Shown: positions 40,839 to 49,685 of the stretch, one piece after another
Numbering within the stretch: the first letter of the stretch is position 1
Layout: every line of letters starts with the position of its first letter
NCBI RefSeq assembly: GCF_902459615.1
Contig: NZ_CABPSA010000004.1
Span: forward strand, 1 to 64,000
Source: Pandoraea commovens
GTDB lineage: Bacteria; Pseudomonadota; Gammaproteobacteria; Burkholderiales; Burkholderiaceae
Direction of reading: 5' to 3'
Length of the DNA: 64,000 nucleotides
The notes under the pieces: generated by a model
Database searches by the model: none
What the model saw: the letters and a program-made list of their open reading frames with translations, nothing else
Told to the model about the DNA's origin: nothing
Translations under genes and position numbers: made by a program

Positions 40839-41630
40839 TTAGCGTTCGGCCACCGCCAGATACTGTTGCGGTGCGCGGCCGAACAGTCGCTTGAACATCA
40901 CGATGAAAGCGCTCGGGCTTTGATAGCCGAGCGCGAGCGCCACGTCGCCGACCGACGCCCCGAGCGCCAGCCGCGTGATCGCCTCGGACGCCCGCATATG
41001 CTGGCACCAGCGCCCGAAGGTCATCCCCGTCTCGTCCTTGAAGCGGCGCGCGAGCGTCTTGCCGCTCGCCCCCAGTTCTTCTCCCCAGCGCTCCAGCGAG
41101 TAATCGGTCGCGGGGGCCATCATCATGTGCTCGCAAATCGCCAGCAGCTTCGCGGAACTGGGCAGCGGCAGGCCGTGCTCGCCGGGCGCAGCCGCCTCGC
41201 GAAGCAAACGCAGGAGCAAAGGGATGGAGAGGGCGGTGCGACTGTCGGGTGCGTAGTGGAAACCATCGGACAACATGTCCACGGCCAGTTCGCGCAGGAG
41301 CGGGCCGACGGTCAGCACGAGCGCGTTCGGCCACAGCCACGACACCGTGCCCGGCTCGACGCTGATCGTGCAGAACTGCATGCGTCCGACGGCGTGCAGT
41401 TCGTGCGGCGTGTTCGGCGGCAGCCAGAGCGCACGCGACGCGGGCAGTGTCCACGTGTGCGCAGGCGTGAGCACGCGCACCACACCGCGCAGCGCCATCA
41501 CTACGTGACCGTGTTGATGCTGATGCCACGGCTGACGCTCACCATCCTCACATTCCATACCGCTAAGCGTGACGTCGCGCGGCAAATGACGGCGCGTTTC
41601 CGGATAGCGGCGCAGCAGCAATTCCTTCAT
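40839..41630 (-). CDS. AraC-family regulator with cupin domain (first paralogue)
   Basis: 263 aa. N-terminal cupin (PWHQHQHGHVVMALRGVVRVLTPAHTWTLPASRALWLPPNTPHELHAVG) and C-terminal double HTH (LERWGEELGASGKTLARRFKDETGMTFGRWCQHMRASEAI...VGDVALALGYQSPSAFIVMFKRLFGRAPQQYLA). It is divergent from a TonB-dependent receptor, and its close relative at 49686-50471 has the same relation to another receptor. It likely senses a metal or siderophore. The start at 41630 is preferred over upstream in-frame options, which are poorly protein-like. Confidence 0.88.
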   Translation of the reverse strand: MKELLLRRYPETRRHLPRDVTLSGMECEDGERQPWHQHQHGHVVMALRGVVRVLTPAHTWTLPASRALWLPPNTPHELHAVGRMQFCTISVEPGTVSWLWPNALVLTVGPLLRELAVDMLSDGFHYAPDSRTALSIPLLLRLLREAAAPGEHGLPLPSSAKLLAICEHMMMAPATDYSLERWGEELGASGKTLARRFKDETGMTFGRWCQHMRASEAITRLALGASVGDVALALGYQSPSAFIVMFKRLFGRAPQQYLAVAER

Positions 41631-41723
41631 GACGACTTCCCAACCGGACCGATTGACTCGGTCAGATGACGTGCCGCTTGTCCCGCAATCCGTTGTGAGG
41701 TGGACCCGACACGCCAAAGCATA

Positions 41724-41752
41724 GAGAAAAGGACAGAAATTGTCCTTTTCTC
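41724..41752. promoter_or_regulatory. 29-bp perfect palindrome, candidate operator of the AraC regulator
   Basis: Arms GAGAAAAGGACA (41724-41735) and TGTCCTTTTCTC (41741-41752) match perfectly over 12 bp around a 5-bp spacer. Its core, GGACA-N5-TGTCC, is matched by CGACA-N5-TGTCG upstream of the second receptor (50531-50545). Sits between the regulator start and the Fur-like element. Confidence 0.7.
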
Positions 41753-41830
41753 AACATTTTTTGTGATTCACAGCAAAAGCATCCCCGGTATTCTACCAAC
41801 TGCCATCGGGGTTCAGGTGGCAGATACAAG

Positions 41831-41854
41831 TGATAATAGTAATGCGTCTCATTT
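41831..41854 (+). promoter_or_regulatory. Fur-box-like element upstream of the first receptor
   Basis: The segment ends AGTAATGCGTCTCATTT (41838-41854) and begins TGATAAT. It is nearly identical to AGTAATGAGTCTCATTT at 50615-50631. The ATGAG/CTCATT halves agree with Fur sites of pseudomonads and Burkholderia, so iron repression is likely. Confidence 0.65.
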
Positions 41855-41904
41855 ATTTTAATTCATTCCATTGGGATGGCTTTGACGCGGGAAGCGGACG
41901 TAAA

Positions 41905-44133
41905 GTGAAACGAAATCACACGGGGAAGGCGACCCATTCGAACGGCGGGCGACGAATGACGGTCATGGCGGCAATGCTCGCCGCAGCGGTATTCGGACCA
42001 CACGCCGCGATGGCGGCGGACGCCAGCGAGACGTCGTCGGTCGGTGCAGTGAGTGCAGCGGGTGCAGTGGGTGCAGTGGGTGGAGCAGGTGCAGCGAATG
42101 CGACGGGCGCGGTCACGCTGCCTGCAACGCAAGTGCGCGACAGTGCGCTTGCCGAGAACCCGAACGGGCCGGGTCGGGGTTACGTAGCAAAACGCATGAC
42201 AACCGTCACCAAGACTGACGCCTCGACACTGACCGCGCCGCAAGCGACCTCGACGGTCACGCGCGCACAAATGGACGATCAGGGCGCGATCACGATCGAT
42301 CAGGCATTGCGCTACACGACCGGCGTCAATACGCAGGACGGCACCGACGTGCGTTTCGACCAGCTTCGCGCCCGTGGCTTCGATATCGATGCTTATCTCG
42401 ACGGCCTCGGCATCTTTGCGTCGCCGCGTTTCGCGACCGCCCGCGTCGACCCGTATCTGCTGGAGCGCATCGACGTGATGTTTGGCCCGTCCTCCGTGCT
42501 GTACGGGCAGGGCAACCCCGGTGGCATCGTCAACTACAGCAGCAAGTTGCCGACGGACCAGCCTGTGCGCGAAGTGATGCTCCAGATCGGCAATCACGAC
42601 ACTTATCAGACCGGTTTCGATCTCGGTGGATCGCTGACACCCGACGGCACGATCCTCTATCGCGTCGTGGGGCTGGCGCGGGACGCCAAGACGCAGGTCA
42701 GCGCCATCAAGGATCAGCGACTGGCGATTGCGCCGTCGATCACGTTCAAGCCGGATCGTGACACGTCGCTGACCTTGCTCGCGGGATATCAACGCGACCC
42801 GGCGGGTGGGATGTTCAATCCGGTGCCCGCCAGCGGCACGCTGTTTGTCAATCCGAACGGCCGTCTCGGCCCGGACCAATACTTCGGCGACCCGAATCGC
42901 GACGGCATGCAGCGCACGCAATACTGGTTCGGCTATCAGTTCGCGAAGCAACTGAACGACACGTGGCGCATTTCGCAGAACGCGCGCTATCTGCACATCG
43001 ACCAGAACTACTACCAGACGTCGGTCACCAGCCCGTTTGCGGCCGACCAGCGCACGGTGGCGATGTGGGGCAACACCGACTTCGAGCACGTGAGCCAGTG
43101 GCAGATCGATACGAACGCGCAGGCGAAGTTCGCGACGGGTCCGGTCGAACACACAATGCTCTTCGGCTTCGACTATCGCCGCGTACTCGAAGGCGATAAC
43201 TATGGCGGGGCGGTCGTCGGTCAACTGGATCTGTTCAACCCGAACTACGGCGCGCTGGCGGGCGTGAGCCCGAATACGCGGCTGGACTACTCGCTGAGTC
43301 AGGCCGGGCTGTACGCACAGGACGAACTGCGCTACCACCGCTGGGTACTCACGCTCGGCGTGCGCGAAGACTGGGCGACGACGCGCTCGACCACGAACGG
43401 CGTGCAGCGTTCGGCAGATAACAGTGCGTTCACCTGGCGTACGGGGCTGTCGTATGTCTTCGATAACGGCGTCGCGCCTTACGTGAGCTATGCGAAGTCG
43501 TTCGCGCCGGTGCTGGGGGCGAACTTCGCAGGCGATGCGCTTTCGCCGACCCAAGGCAAGCAGTACGAAGTCGGTGTGCGCTATCAGCCGAAAAACTACG
43601 ACGCGTCGCTGCGCCTCTCGGCCTTCGATCTGCGTCAGGAAAACGTGAGTGTGGTCGATCCGGCGCACCCGACCTTCCCGACGCAGACGGGCGAAATCCG
43701 TTCGCGTGGGTTCGAAGCCGAAGCGCGCGCCAACGTCACCCGCGATCTGAAGGTGATCGCGTCGTACACGTACATCAATCAGGTCAATCTGCAAAGCACG
43801 ACGGCGCAGGACAAGCGTCCGCAGATTACGCCGCGTAACAGCGTCGCGCTCTGGGCCGATTACACGCTTCACGAAGGGGCGTTGCGCAATCTCGGGTTCG
43901 GCGCGGGCGTGCGATACATGAGTTCGTCGGCGGGCGACGCTGCCAACACGTTCGAAGTGCCGAGCCGCACGCTGGTCGACGCCGCCGTGCACTACGACTG
44001 GCAGCAATGGCGCTTCGCCGTGAACGTCAGCAACCTCTTCAACCGCGAATACCTCTCGTACTGCACGTCGTCATCGGTGTGCTACTGGGGCGCGACGCGA
44101 ACCGTTCTGGGGACAGCCCGATATCAATGGTGA
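41905..44133 (+). CDS. TonB-dependent siderophore receptor (first module)
   Basis: 742 aa from the GTG at 41905; earlier starts fall in the regulatory region. A signal peptide ends at about residue 37 (AAMLAAAVFGPHAAMA). A Gly/Ala linker comes next, encoded by a 9-bp repeat tract. The plug contains TSTVTRAQMDDQGAITIDQALRYTTGVNTQDG and LLERIDVMFGPSSVLYGQGNPGGIVNYSSKLP. The barrel ends in AVNVSNLFNREYLSYC and a terminal aromatic W (RYQW). No STN signalling domain. It imports a ferric siderophore, whose type cannot be named from sequence. Confidence 0.9.
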   Translation: MKRNHTGKATHSNGGRRMTVMAAMLAAAVFGPHAAMAADASETSSVGAVSAAGAVGAVGGAGAANATGAVTLPATQVRDSALAENPNGPGRGYVAKRMTTVTKTDASTLTAPQATSTVTRAQMDDQGAITIDQALRYTTGVNTQDGTDVRFDQLRARGFDIDAYLDGLGIFASPRFATARVDPYLLERIDVMFGPSSVLYGQGNPGGIVNYSSKLPTDQPVREVMLQIGNHDTYQTGFDLGGSLTPDGTILYRVVGLARDAKTQVSAIKDQRLAIAPSITFKPDRDTSLTLLAGYQRDPAGGMFNPVPASGTLFVNPNGRLGPDQYFGDPNRDGMQRTQYWFGYQFAKQLNDTWRISQNARYLHIDQNYYQTSVTSPFAADQRTVAMWGNTDFEHVSQWQIDTNAQAKFATGPVEHTMLFGFDYRRVLEGDNYGGAVVGQLDLFNPNYGALAGVSPNTRLDYSLSQAGLYAQDELRYHRWVLTLGVREDWATTRSTTNGVQRSADNSAFTWRTGLSYVFDNGVAPYVSYAKSFAPVLGANFAGDALSPTQGKQYEVGVRYQPKNYDASLRLSAFDLRQENVSVVDPAHPTFPTQTGEIRSRGFEAEARANVTRDLKVIASYTYINQVNLQSTTAQDKRPQITPRNSVALWADYTLHEGALRNLGFGAGVRYMSSSAGDAANTFEVPSRTLVDAAVHYDWQQWRFAVNVSNLFNREYLSYCTSSSVCYWGATRTVLGTARYQW
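42043..42114 (+). repeat. 9-bp degenerate tandem repeat in receptor linker
   Basis: Eight units close to GGTGCAGTG. They encode the Gly/Ala/Val linker (residues about 47-70) between signal peptide and plug. Since the unit is a multiple of three, copy-number changes would alter linker length without a frameshift. Confidence 0.65.
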
Positions 44134-45074
44134 TGCAACGACAATCGTTTGCCGCACGACGCCGCCTTCTGGCGGCGTTTGGCGTTGGTGCGCTGGCACC
44201 GTTCATGGGGGCGGGGGGCGTACTTGCGTCGCCTGTTGTGGCTCCATCCGTGGGTGCTTGCGCGCCTTCGGGCCGCATGCCGCGCGTTGTGGTGCTCGAC
44301 TGGGGACTCGCTGCGCAGGTGCTGGCGCTGGGCGTGACGCCCGTGGGCGCGGCGCGTCCGTTCTGGTATCGACTCCTCTCGGGCACGCCCGCTATGCCCG
44401 ACGACGTCGTCGACGTCGGTCTCCTCTTTCAACCGAATTTCGAAGTGGTGCAGGCGTTGCACCCCGATCTGATCGTCATCACGCCAGCACACGCTGCGCT
44501 CGCCGATTCGCTTGCGCGCATTGGGCCGCTGTTCGTCGCGCCGCCGCCCCATCCGCATGAAGACGGCTATCGACTTGCGTTGCGTCGTGCGCGGGCACTG
44601 GGCGATGCGCTGGGGCGTCCGACGCAAACGTCACAGTTGCTGGAGGCGACGGACGCGCATCTGAGTGAGGTTCGCGACCGCCTGACGAAGCGCGGCGTCA
44701 CACAACGGCCGGTGTATCTGATGAGCCCCATCGACACGCGTCTGACGAACGTCTTCGGCCGTGAGAGTGTGTTCGGCGGGACGCTGGCCGCTGTGGGGCT
44801 GACCAACGCGTGGCGACGTCCGAGCGATACGGAGGGCATGGCACAGATCGATTACACGCAGCTCGGGGCAGATGCCTCGGCGCGCGCGATGTTGATCGGT
44901 GCACGCCCCGGATTGCTGGGCATGCTCGGGCAGAGTCCGCTGTGGCAGGCGCTGCCGTTCGTGCGCGGGGCGCGCGTCGGTCAGTTGCCGGTCATGTTGC
45001 CGACGGGCGGCACACCCACGGCGGTGAAGCTGGCCGACGCGTTGAGCGTCGCCCTGACAGGAGCGGCGGCATGA
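44133..45074 (+). CDS. Siderophore-binding periplasmic protein (FhuD-like)
   Basis: 313 aa. FAARRRLLAAFGVGALAPFMGA resembles a twin-arginine signal, as in E. coli FhuD (SRRRLLTAM). The periplasmic-binding fold follows (RVVVLDWGLAAQVLALGVTPVGAARP..., LLFQPNFEVVQALHPDLIVITPAH..., VFGGTLAAVGLTNAWRRPSD). Two closely spaced ATGs (44127, 44133) are possible. The chosen start overlaps the receptor stop (TGATG). It passes ferric siderophore from receptor to inner-membrane permease. Confidence 0.88.
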   Translation: MQRQSFAARRRLLAAFGVGALAPFMGAGGVLASPVVAPSVGACAPSGRMPRVVVLDWGLAAQVLALGVTPVGAARPFWYRLLSGTPAMPDDVVDVGLLFQPNFEVVQALHPDLIVITPAHAALADSLARIGPLFVAPPPHPHEDGYRLALRRARALGDALGRPTQTSQLLEATDAHLSEVRDRLTKRGVTQRPVYLMSPIDTRLTNVFGRESVFGGTLAAVGLTNAWRRPSDTEGMAQIDYTQLGADASARAMLIGARPGLLGMLGQSPLWQALPFVRGARVGQLPVMLPTGGTPTAVKLADALSVALTGAAA

Positions 45075-47155
45075 GCACGGGAAATCCGCTTCAACCGATG
45101 ACGGCCGACAAGCCGCTTGGGGCCGCGACGTCTACTGAGGTGCGTCATCTCTGGCGTCTCGCAACGATGGTCGGCGTGCCCGCACTGGTGCTGACCGTCG
45201 TCACGTTGCTGTCGCTGCGCCCGGTGGGCGTCGACAGCGGCACGTTCCTCGCTGCCGTCTGGCACGCCGTCACACATCCGACGCTGGACCCGAATGCATC
45301 GGCTTCGGCCGCCGCGATGTCGGGCCTGCTCGTGAACTACGCGTGGTTGCCGCGACTGGCGATGTCGGTGCTGGCCGGTGCCGGGCTTGCGCTCGCGGGC
45401 GTGATGTTCCAGCAAGTGCTGCGCAATCCGCTCGCCGAGCCGCTGACGCTCGGCGTGGCGTCGGGGGCGTCGCTCGCGCTGTCGGCGGCCACGATCTGGC
45501 TGCCTGCGGTGGCCTTCGCGTGGCGCTCAGGCGTCGCGTTGTTCGGCTCGGCCACGGCCATCGCCGTGGTGATGGCACTGACGTGGCGCAGTCGCTTCGC
45601 CCCCATCCCCGTGATTCTCGCGGGCATGATCGTCAACCTGTATTGCAGCGGCCTGTCGATCATGGTGTCGATGACGCACGAACGCGCGCTTGTCGGTGTG
45701 TTCGCATGGGGCGTCGGGTCGCTCGTGCAAAACGGCTGGCACGACTTCGGATGGCTGTTGCCCCGCGTGATTGTGGCCGTCGTTGCAGCGGCGCTGCTGC
45801 TCAGACCGTTGACGCTGTTCACGCTCGACGACCGCAGCATGACCCAGCTCGGCGCGCGTGTTGCGTGGATTCGTACCGCCGGACTGGTAGTGGCCGTGGC
45901 GCTCTCGGCGTGCATCATCAGCGTCGTCGGCATCATCGGTTTCGTCGGTCTGGCCGGACCGCAGCTGGTGCGGCTTGCCGGTGCGCGACGTCTGCGCGAT
46001 CAATTGATCTGGGCGCCGTTTATCGGTGCCCTCATGCTGATGCTGACCGACCAGCTTGTGCAGTGGCTGCCGCTGTTCGACGGTGCGTCGTTGCCGACGG
46101 GCGCCGCCGCAGCGCTGTTTGGCGGACCGCTGCTGCTGTGGCTCCTGCGCCGCACGCGGGCCGGTGAAGTGGCGAGCGCCGATGCCGCGCCGCCTGCGCG
46201 CGCGCGGCATCCGTTCCGATGGCTCGCGTTGGCGCTCGTGCTCGGGGCCGCGCTCGTCTGGGCGACGCAGCATCTCGGGCGTTCGTTCGATGGCTGGGCG
46301 TGGGCGACGGACGCGTCATGGGTATCGCTTGCGCAATGGCGGCTGCCGCGCATGCTCGCGTCGGCAGCGGCGGGTGTCGCGCTGGCGCTGGCGGGCACGC
46401 TGCTGCAACGGATCAGCGGCAACCCGATGGCCAGCCCCGAACTGCTGGGTGTGAGCGGCGGCGCAATGCTGGGCGTGCTGATCGTGACGTTCGCGATGGT
46501 GGGCCCGTCGGCGTCGGCACTGTTCATTGCAGCCTTCGCAGGCGCTGCGCTCAGTCTCGCGGTCATGCTCACGCTCTCGCGCAAAGGCGGCTTCTCGCCC
46601 ACGCGGATGCTGCTCGCGGGGGTGGCGATCTCCGGCATGGCGCAATCGCTGGTGGCAATCGGGAGCGCGAGCGGCACGGCCAATGCCTTCCTGCTGCGCT
46701 CGCTGATGCTTGGCCTCACGTACATCGTCGGTCCCGGTATTGCCTTGGGCGCTGTCGTCGCCTCGTTGGTGGGGCTGCTGCTGACGTGCCTGGCATCGCG
46801 CTGGCTCGATCTGCTGCCGATGGGCGACGCAACGGCGACCGCCGTCGGCGTGAACGTGCGGCGTGCGCGCCTCTGGATGTGGTGCCTGGCCGCGACGCTC
46901 AGCGCCGTGGCGACGCTTGTCGTCGGTCCGCTGTCGTTCGTCGGTCTGCTCGCACCGCATCTCGCGCGCATGGCCGGGTTCGGTAAAGGACGCTCGCAGG
47001 CCGTCGCATCGTCCGTGTCCGGTGCGTTGCTGATGATCGCCGCCGACTGGCTCGGACGCAATCTGCTCTTCCCGCAACAACTCCCGGCGGGCGTACTCGC
47101 GATGCTGATCGCCGCGCCGTATCTGCTGTGGCACCTGCGTCGGCAGGTGGCGTGA
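45071..47155 (+). CDS. Fused Fe3+-siderophore permease (FhuB-like)
   Basis: 694 aa, twice the length of a single FecCD domain. Both halves contain a FecCD unit: LPRLAMSVLAGAGLALAGVMFQQVLRNPLAEPLTLGVASGA near residue 95 and LPRMLASAAAGVALALAGTLLQRISGNPMASPELLGVSGG near 425, each about 10 spans. This is the FhuB architecture. ATGA overlap with the binding-protein gene. Works with the ATPase at 48854-49642, from which it is separated by an exporter-type gene. Confidence 0.92.
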   Translation: MSTGNPLQPMTADKPLGAATSTEVRHLWRLATMVGVPALVLTVVTLLSLRPVGVDSGTFLAAVWHAVTHPTLDPNASASAAAMSGLLVNYAWLPRLAMSVLAGAGLALAGVMFQQVLRNPLAEPLTLGVASGASLALSAATIWLPAVAFAWRSGVALFGSATAIAVVMALTWRSRFAPIPVILAGMIVNLYCSGLSIMVSMTHERALVGVFAWGVGSLVQNGWHDFGWLLPRVIVAVVAAALLLRPLTLFTLDDRSMTQLGARVAWIRTAGLVVAVALSACIISVVGIIGFVGLAGPQLVRLAGARRLRDQLIWAPFIGALMLMLTDQLVQWLPLFDGASLPTGAAAALFGGPLLLWLLRRTRAGEVASADAAPPARARHPFRWLALALVLGAALVWATQHLGRSFDGWAWATDASWVSLAQWRLPRMLASAAAGVALALAGTLLQRISGNPMASPELLGVSGGAMLGVLIVTFAMVGPSASALFIAAFAGAALSLAVMLTLSRKGGFSPTRMLLAGVAISGMAQSLVAIGSASGTANAFLLRSLMLGLTYIVGPGIALGAVVASLVGLLLTCLASRWLDLLPMGDATATAVGVNVRRARLWMWCLAATLSAVATLVVGPLSFVGLLAPHLARMAGFGKGRSQAVASSVSGALLMIAADWLGRNLLFPQQLPAGVLAMLIAAPYLLWHLRRQVA

Positions 47156-47190
47156 CATTCCCGACATCCCCATAAAAACAGAGATCTCAT

Positions 47191-48867
47191 ATGTCCTTGT
47201 TCTGGCACTTGGTACGTGCGTCTCGATGGCCGTTGGCCATTGCGTTCGCCGGTAGTCTGATCAGCGGTTTCGGCAACGCGGGTCTCGTCGCGCTGATCAA
47301 TCGCGCGCTCACGGCCCCGCGCGAGCATCTGGGCGTGCTCGGCATGCAATTTCTCGGCCTTGGCGTGATCGTGCTGGTCACGCGCGCGCTGTCGCAAACG
47401 CTCTTCATGTCGCTCGGTCAGCGCGCGAAGGCGACGTTGCGCATGCAGGTCGTGCGTCGCATCGGTGCCGCCCCTTACGCGAGTCTCGAGAAGCACGGCA
47501 TTGCCCGTGCGATTGCCGTCCTCACGCAGGATCTCGATACCATCGTCGTCCTGTTCGTGAACCTGCCGGTCCTGGCGATGCAGGGCGCGGTGATCGCAGG
47601 ATGTCTCGTGTATCTCGGCTACCTGTCCTGGCAGATTCTGCTGTTCGCAGTGGTGACGATCCTCATCGGCGCGGCGGGATTCCGTTTTGCCAATCAGCGC
47701 GCGCTGCTGCATCTGCGCAGCTCGCGCAAGCGTGAGGAATCGCTGGTGAAGGACTTCCGCGCGTTGTTCGATGGTGCGAAGGAGCTCAAGCTGCACCGTG
47801 CCCGTCGCGACGCCTTCATCGAAGACCGTCTCGCAAGCAACGTCGAGGCGGTGCGTGTGCAGCGCACGCGCGGTTACGTGCTGTATGCGGCGGCGGCCAG
47901 TTGGGGCAGCTTCATTCTGTTCGCCTTTATCGGCCTCACGCTGTTCGTGGTGCTGCGTCACGTCGACCTGCCACCGCAGGTGGTGTCCGGCTACGCGCTC
48001 GTGTTCCTGTACATGATCATGCCGATCGAAGGCGTGCTCTCGGCGATGCCGTCGCTGGGCAGTGCACGCGTCGCGCTAGAGCGCATCGCGCAGGTCGAGA
48101 ACGAACTGCCGCGCGAACTGCTACCGGCACCGGGCAGGCGCGAAGCACCGGCGTTCCAGGAAATCGTGCTTGAAGGCGTCACGCATCGCTACTTCCGCGA
48201 GCAGGAAAACGAAGTGTTCACGCTGGGGCCGGTGACGCTCACGTTCCGTCCGGGCGAACTCGTCTATCTGGTCGGCGGCAACGGGAGCGGTAAGACCACG
48301 CTGGCCAAGCTGATCGTGGGCCTGTATGCACCGGAGCAGGGCCGGATTGTGGTCGACGGTGTGCCTGTCGGCGACGCGGAGCGTGACCACTACCGTCAAT
48401 TGTTCTCCGTGGTGTTCAGCGACTTTTTCCTCTTCGAACATCTGCTCGGCTTGCCGCCGGAAGGACTCGACGCGCAGGCCCAAACGCTGCTCAAGTCGCT
48501 GCAACTCGATCACAAGGTGACGATCTCGGACGGACGCTTCTCCACGCTCGATCTGTCGCAGGGACAGCGCAAGCGTCTCGCGTTGCTGGTGGCGTATCTG
48601 GAAGACCGGCCGTTCTATGTCTTCGACGAATGGGCGGCGGATCAGGACCCGCTGTTCAAGGACGTTTTCTACCGCCAGATGCTGCCCGCACTCAAGGCGC
48701 GCGGCAAGAGCGTGCTGGTCATTACCCACGACGACCGCTACTTCGATCTGGCGGACCGTCTGATTCGTCTCGACTACGGTCAACTGCTTCAATCACGCGA
48801 GCCGCAAGCCGACGTCGAGGCCCCCAACGAACCTGCCGAACCAGATTCATCGAATGCTCATGACTGA
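47191..48867 (+). CDS. PvdE/SyrD-type cyclic-peptide exporter ABC protein
   Basis: 558 aa. A six-span membrane domain (LFWHLVRASRWPLAIAFAGSLISGFGNAGLVALINRAL...) is fused to an ATPase: Walker A GGNGSGKTT, signature LSQGQRKRLA, Walker B FYVFDEWAADQDP, which is the form found in PvdE/SyrD proteins. These export siderophore or lipopeptide precursors. It sits between the permease and the FhuC-type ATPase, and no peptide synthetase is in the window. Confidence 0.85.
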   Translation: MSLFWHLVRASRWPLAIAFAGSLISGFGNAGLVALINRALTAPREHLGVLGMQFLGLGVIVLVTRALSQTLFMSLGQRAKATLRMQVVRRIGAAPYASLEKHGIARAIAVLTQDLDTIVVLFVNLPVLAMQGAVIAGCLVYLGYLSWQILLFAVVTILIGAAGFRFANQRALLHLRSSRKREESLVKDFRALFDGAKELKLHRARRDAFIEDRLASNVEAVRVQRTRGYVLYAAAASWGSFILFAFIGLTLFVVLRHVDLPPQVVSGYALVFLYMIMPIEGVLSAMPSLGSARVALERIAQVENELPRELLPAPGRREAPAFQEIVLEGVTHRYFREQENEVFTLGPVTLTFRPGELVYLVGGNGSGKTTLAKLIVGLYAPEQGRIVVDGVPVGDAERDHYRQLFSVVFSDFFLFEHLLGLPPEGLDAQAQTLLKSLQLDHKVTISDGRFSTLDLSQGQRKRLALLVAYLEDRPFYVFDEWAADQDPLFKDVFYRQMLPALKARGKSVLVITHDDRYFDLADRLIRLDYGQLLQSREPQADVEAPNEPAEPDSSNAHD

Positions 48868-49642
48868 TATCCCGATGTTCGCTTTGCAAGACGTTTCGTT
48901 CTCGGTAGAAGGGCGCACGCTACTCGCGCCACTGACGCTGGAACTCGCGGCCGGACAGGTGCACGGACTGATCGGCCACAACGGCTCGGGCAAGTCGAGC
49001 CTGATCAAGTTGCTCGCGCGCCAGCTCCAGCCGGTGAGCGGCAACATTGCGTTCGAGGGACGGGCGCTGGCGTCGTGGGGCGCACGCGAGTTTGCGCGGC
49101 GTGTGGCGTATCTGCCGCAGCAGCCGCCTGCCGCTGCCGGGATGACAGTGTCTGAACTGGTCGCGCTCGGTCGTTACCCGTGGCACGGTGCGCTCGGACG
49201 CTTCGACGCCCATGACCACCAGGCCGTGCAAAACGCGATGACACAGACCGACGTGCTCGGCTTTGCCGACCGTCTCGTGGAGTCGCTCTCGGGCGGGGAG
49301 CGTCAGCGTGTGTGGCTGGCCATGCTCGTTGCGCAGAAGGCGCGGTGTCTATTGCTGGACGAACCGACCTCGGCGCTCGATGTGGCGCATCAGCTGGATG
49401 TCCTCAAACTCGTGCGCGAACTGGCCGACGCGCATGGCCTTGGCGTGGTGATCGTGCTCCACGACGTCAACATGGCCGCGCGCTTTTGCGACACGTTGCT
49501 CGCGCTCAAGCAAGGCAAACCGATTGCGCGTGGCACACCGGCAGAACTGATGTCGCCCGACACGTTGCAGACGATCTACGGTGTGCCGATGGGCGTCTTG
49601 CCGAATCCCGATGGCGGGATGCCGGTCAGTTATGCACGCTGA
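48854..49642 (+). CDS. Siderophore-uptake ABC ATPase (FhuC-like)
   Basis: 262 aa. Walker A GHNGSGKSS, signature SGGERQRVWLA, Walker B LLLDEPTSALD, and FhuC-type spacing (PQQPPAAAGMTVSELVALGRYPWHG). It overlaps the exporter gene by 14 bp. ATG at 48854 or 48860 is possible. It powers the FhuB-like permease. Confidence 0.9.
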   Translation: MLMTDIPMFALQDVSFSVEGRTLLAPLTLELAAGQVHGLIGHNGSGKSSLIKLLARQLQPVSGNIAFEGRALASWGAREFARRVAYLPQQPPAAAGMTVSELVALGRYPWHGALGRFDAHDHQAVQNAMTQTDVLGFADRLVESLSGGERQRVWLAMLVAQKARCLLLDEPTSALDVAHQLDVLKLVRELADAHGLGVVIVLHDVNMAARFCDTLLALKQGKPIARGTPAELMSPDTLQTIYGVPMGVLPNPDGGMPVSYAR

Positions 49643-49685
49643 CGTCGCGCACTGAGTGCTGTGAAGGCAGACGCCCGAGTCCGGC

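Noticed and set aside
41863-44007. 714-codon open frame on the minus strand opposite the first siderophore receptor
   Set aside because: Composition is Arg/Val/His-heavy and no motif appears, whereas the plus strand is an unmistakable TonB-dependent receptor.
46000-47961. 653-codon open frame on the minus strand opposite the FhuB-like and exporter genes
   Set aside because: Shadow frame; it lacks signal peptides or domains, and both plus-strand genes have full sets of family motifs.
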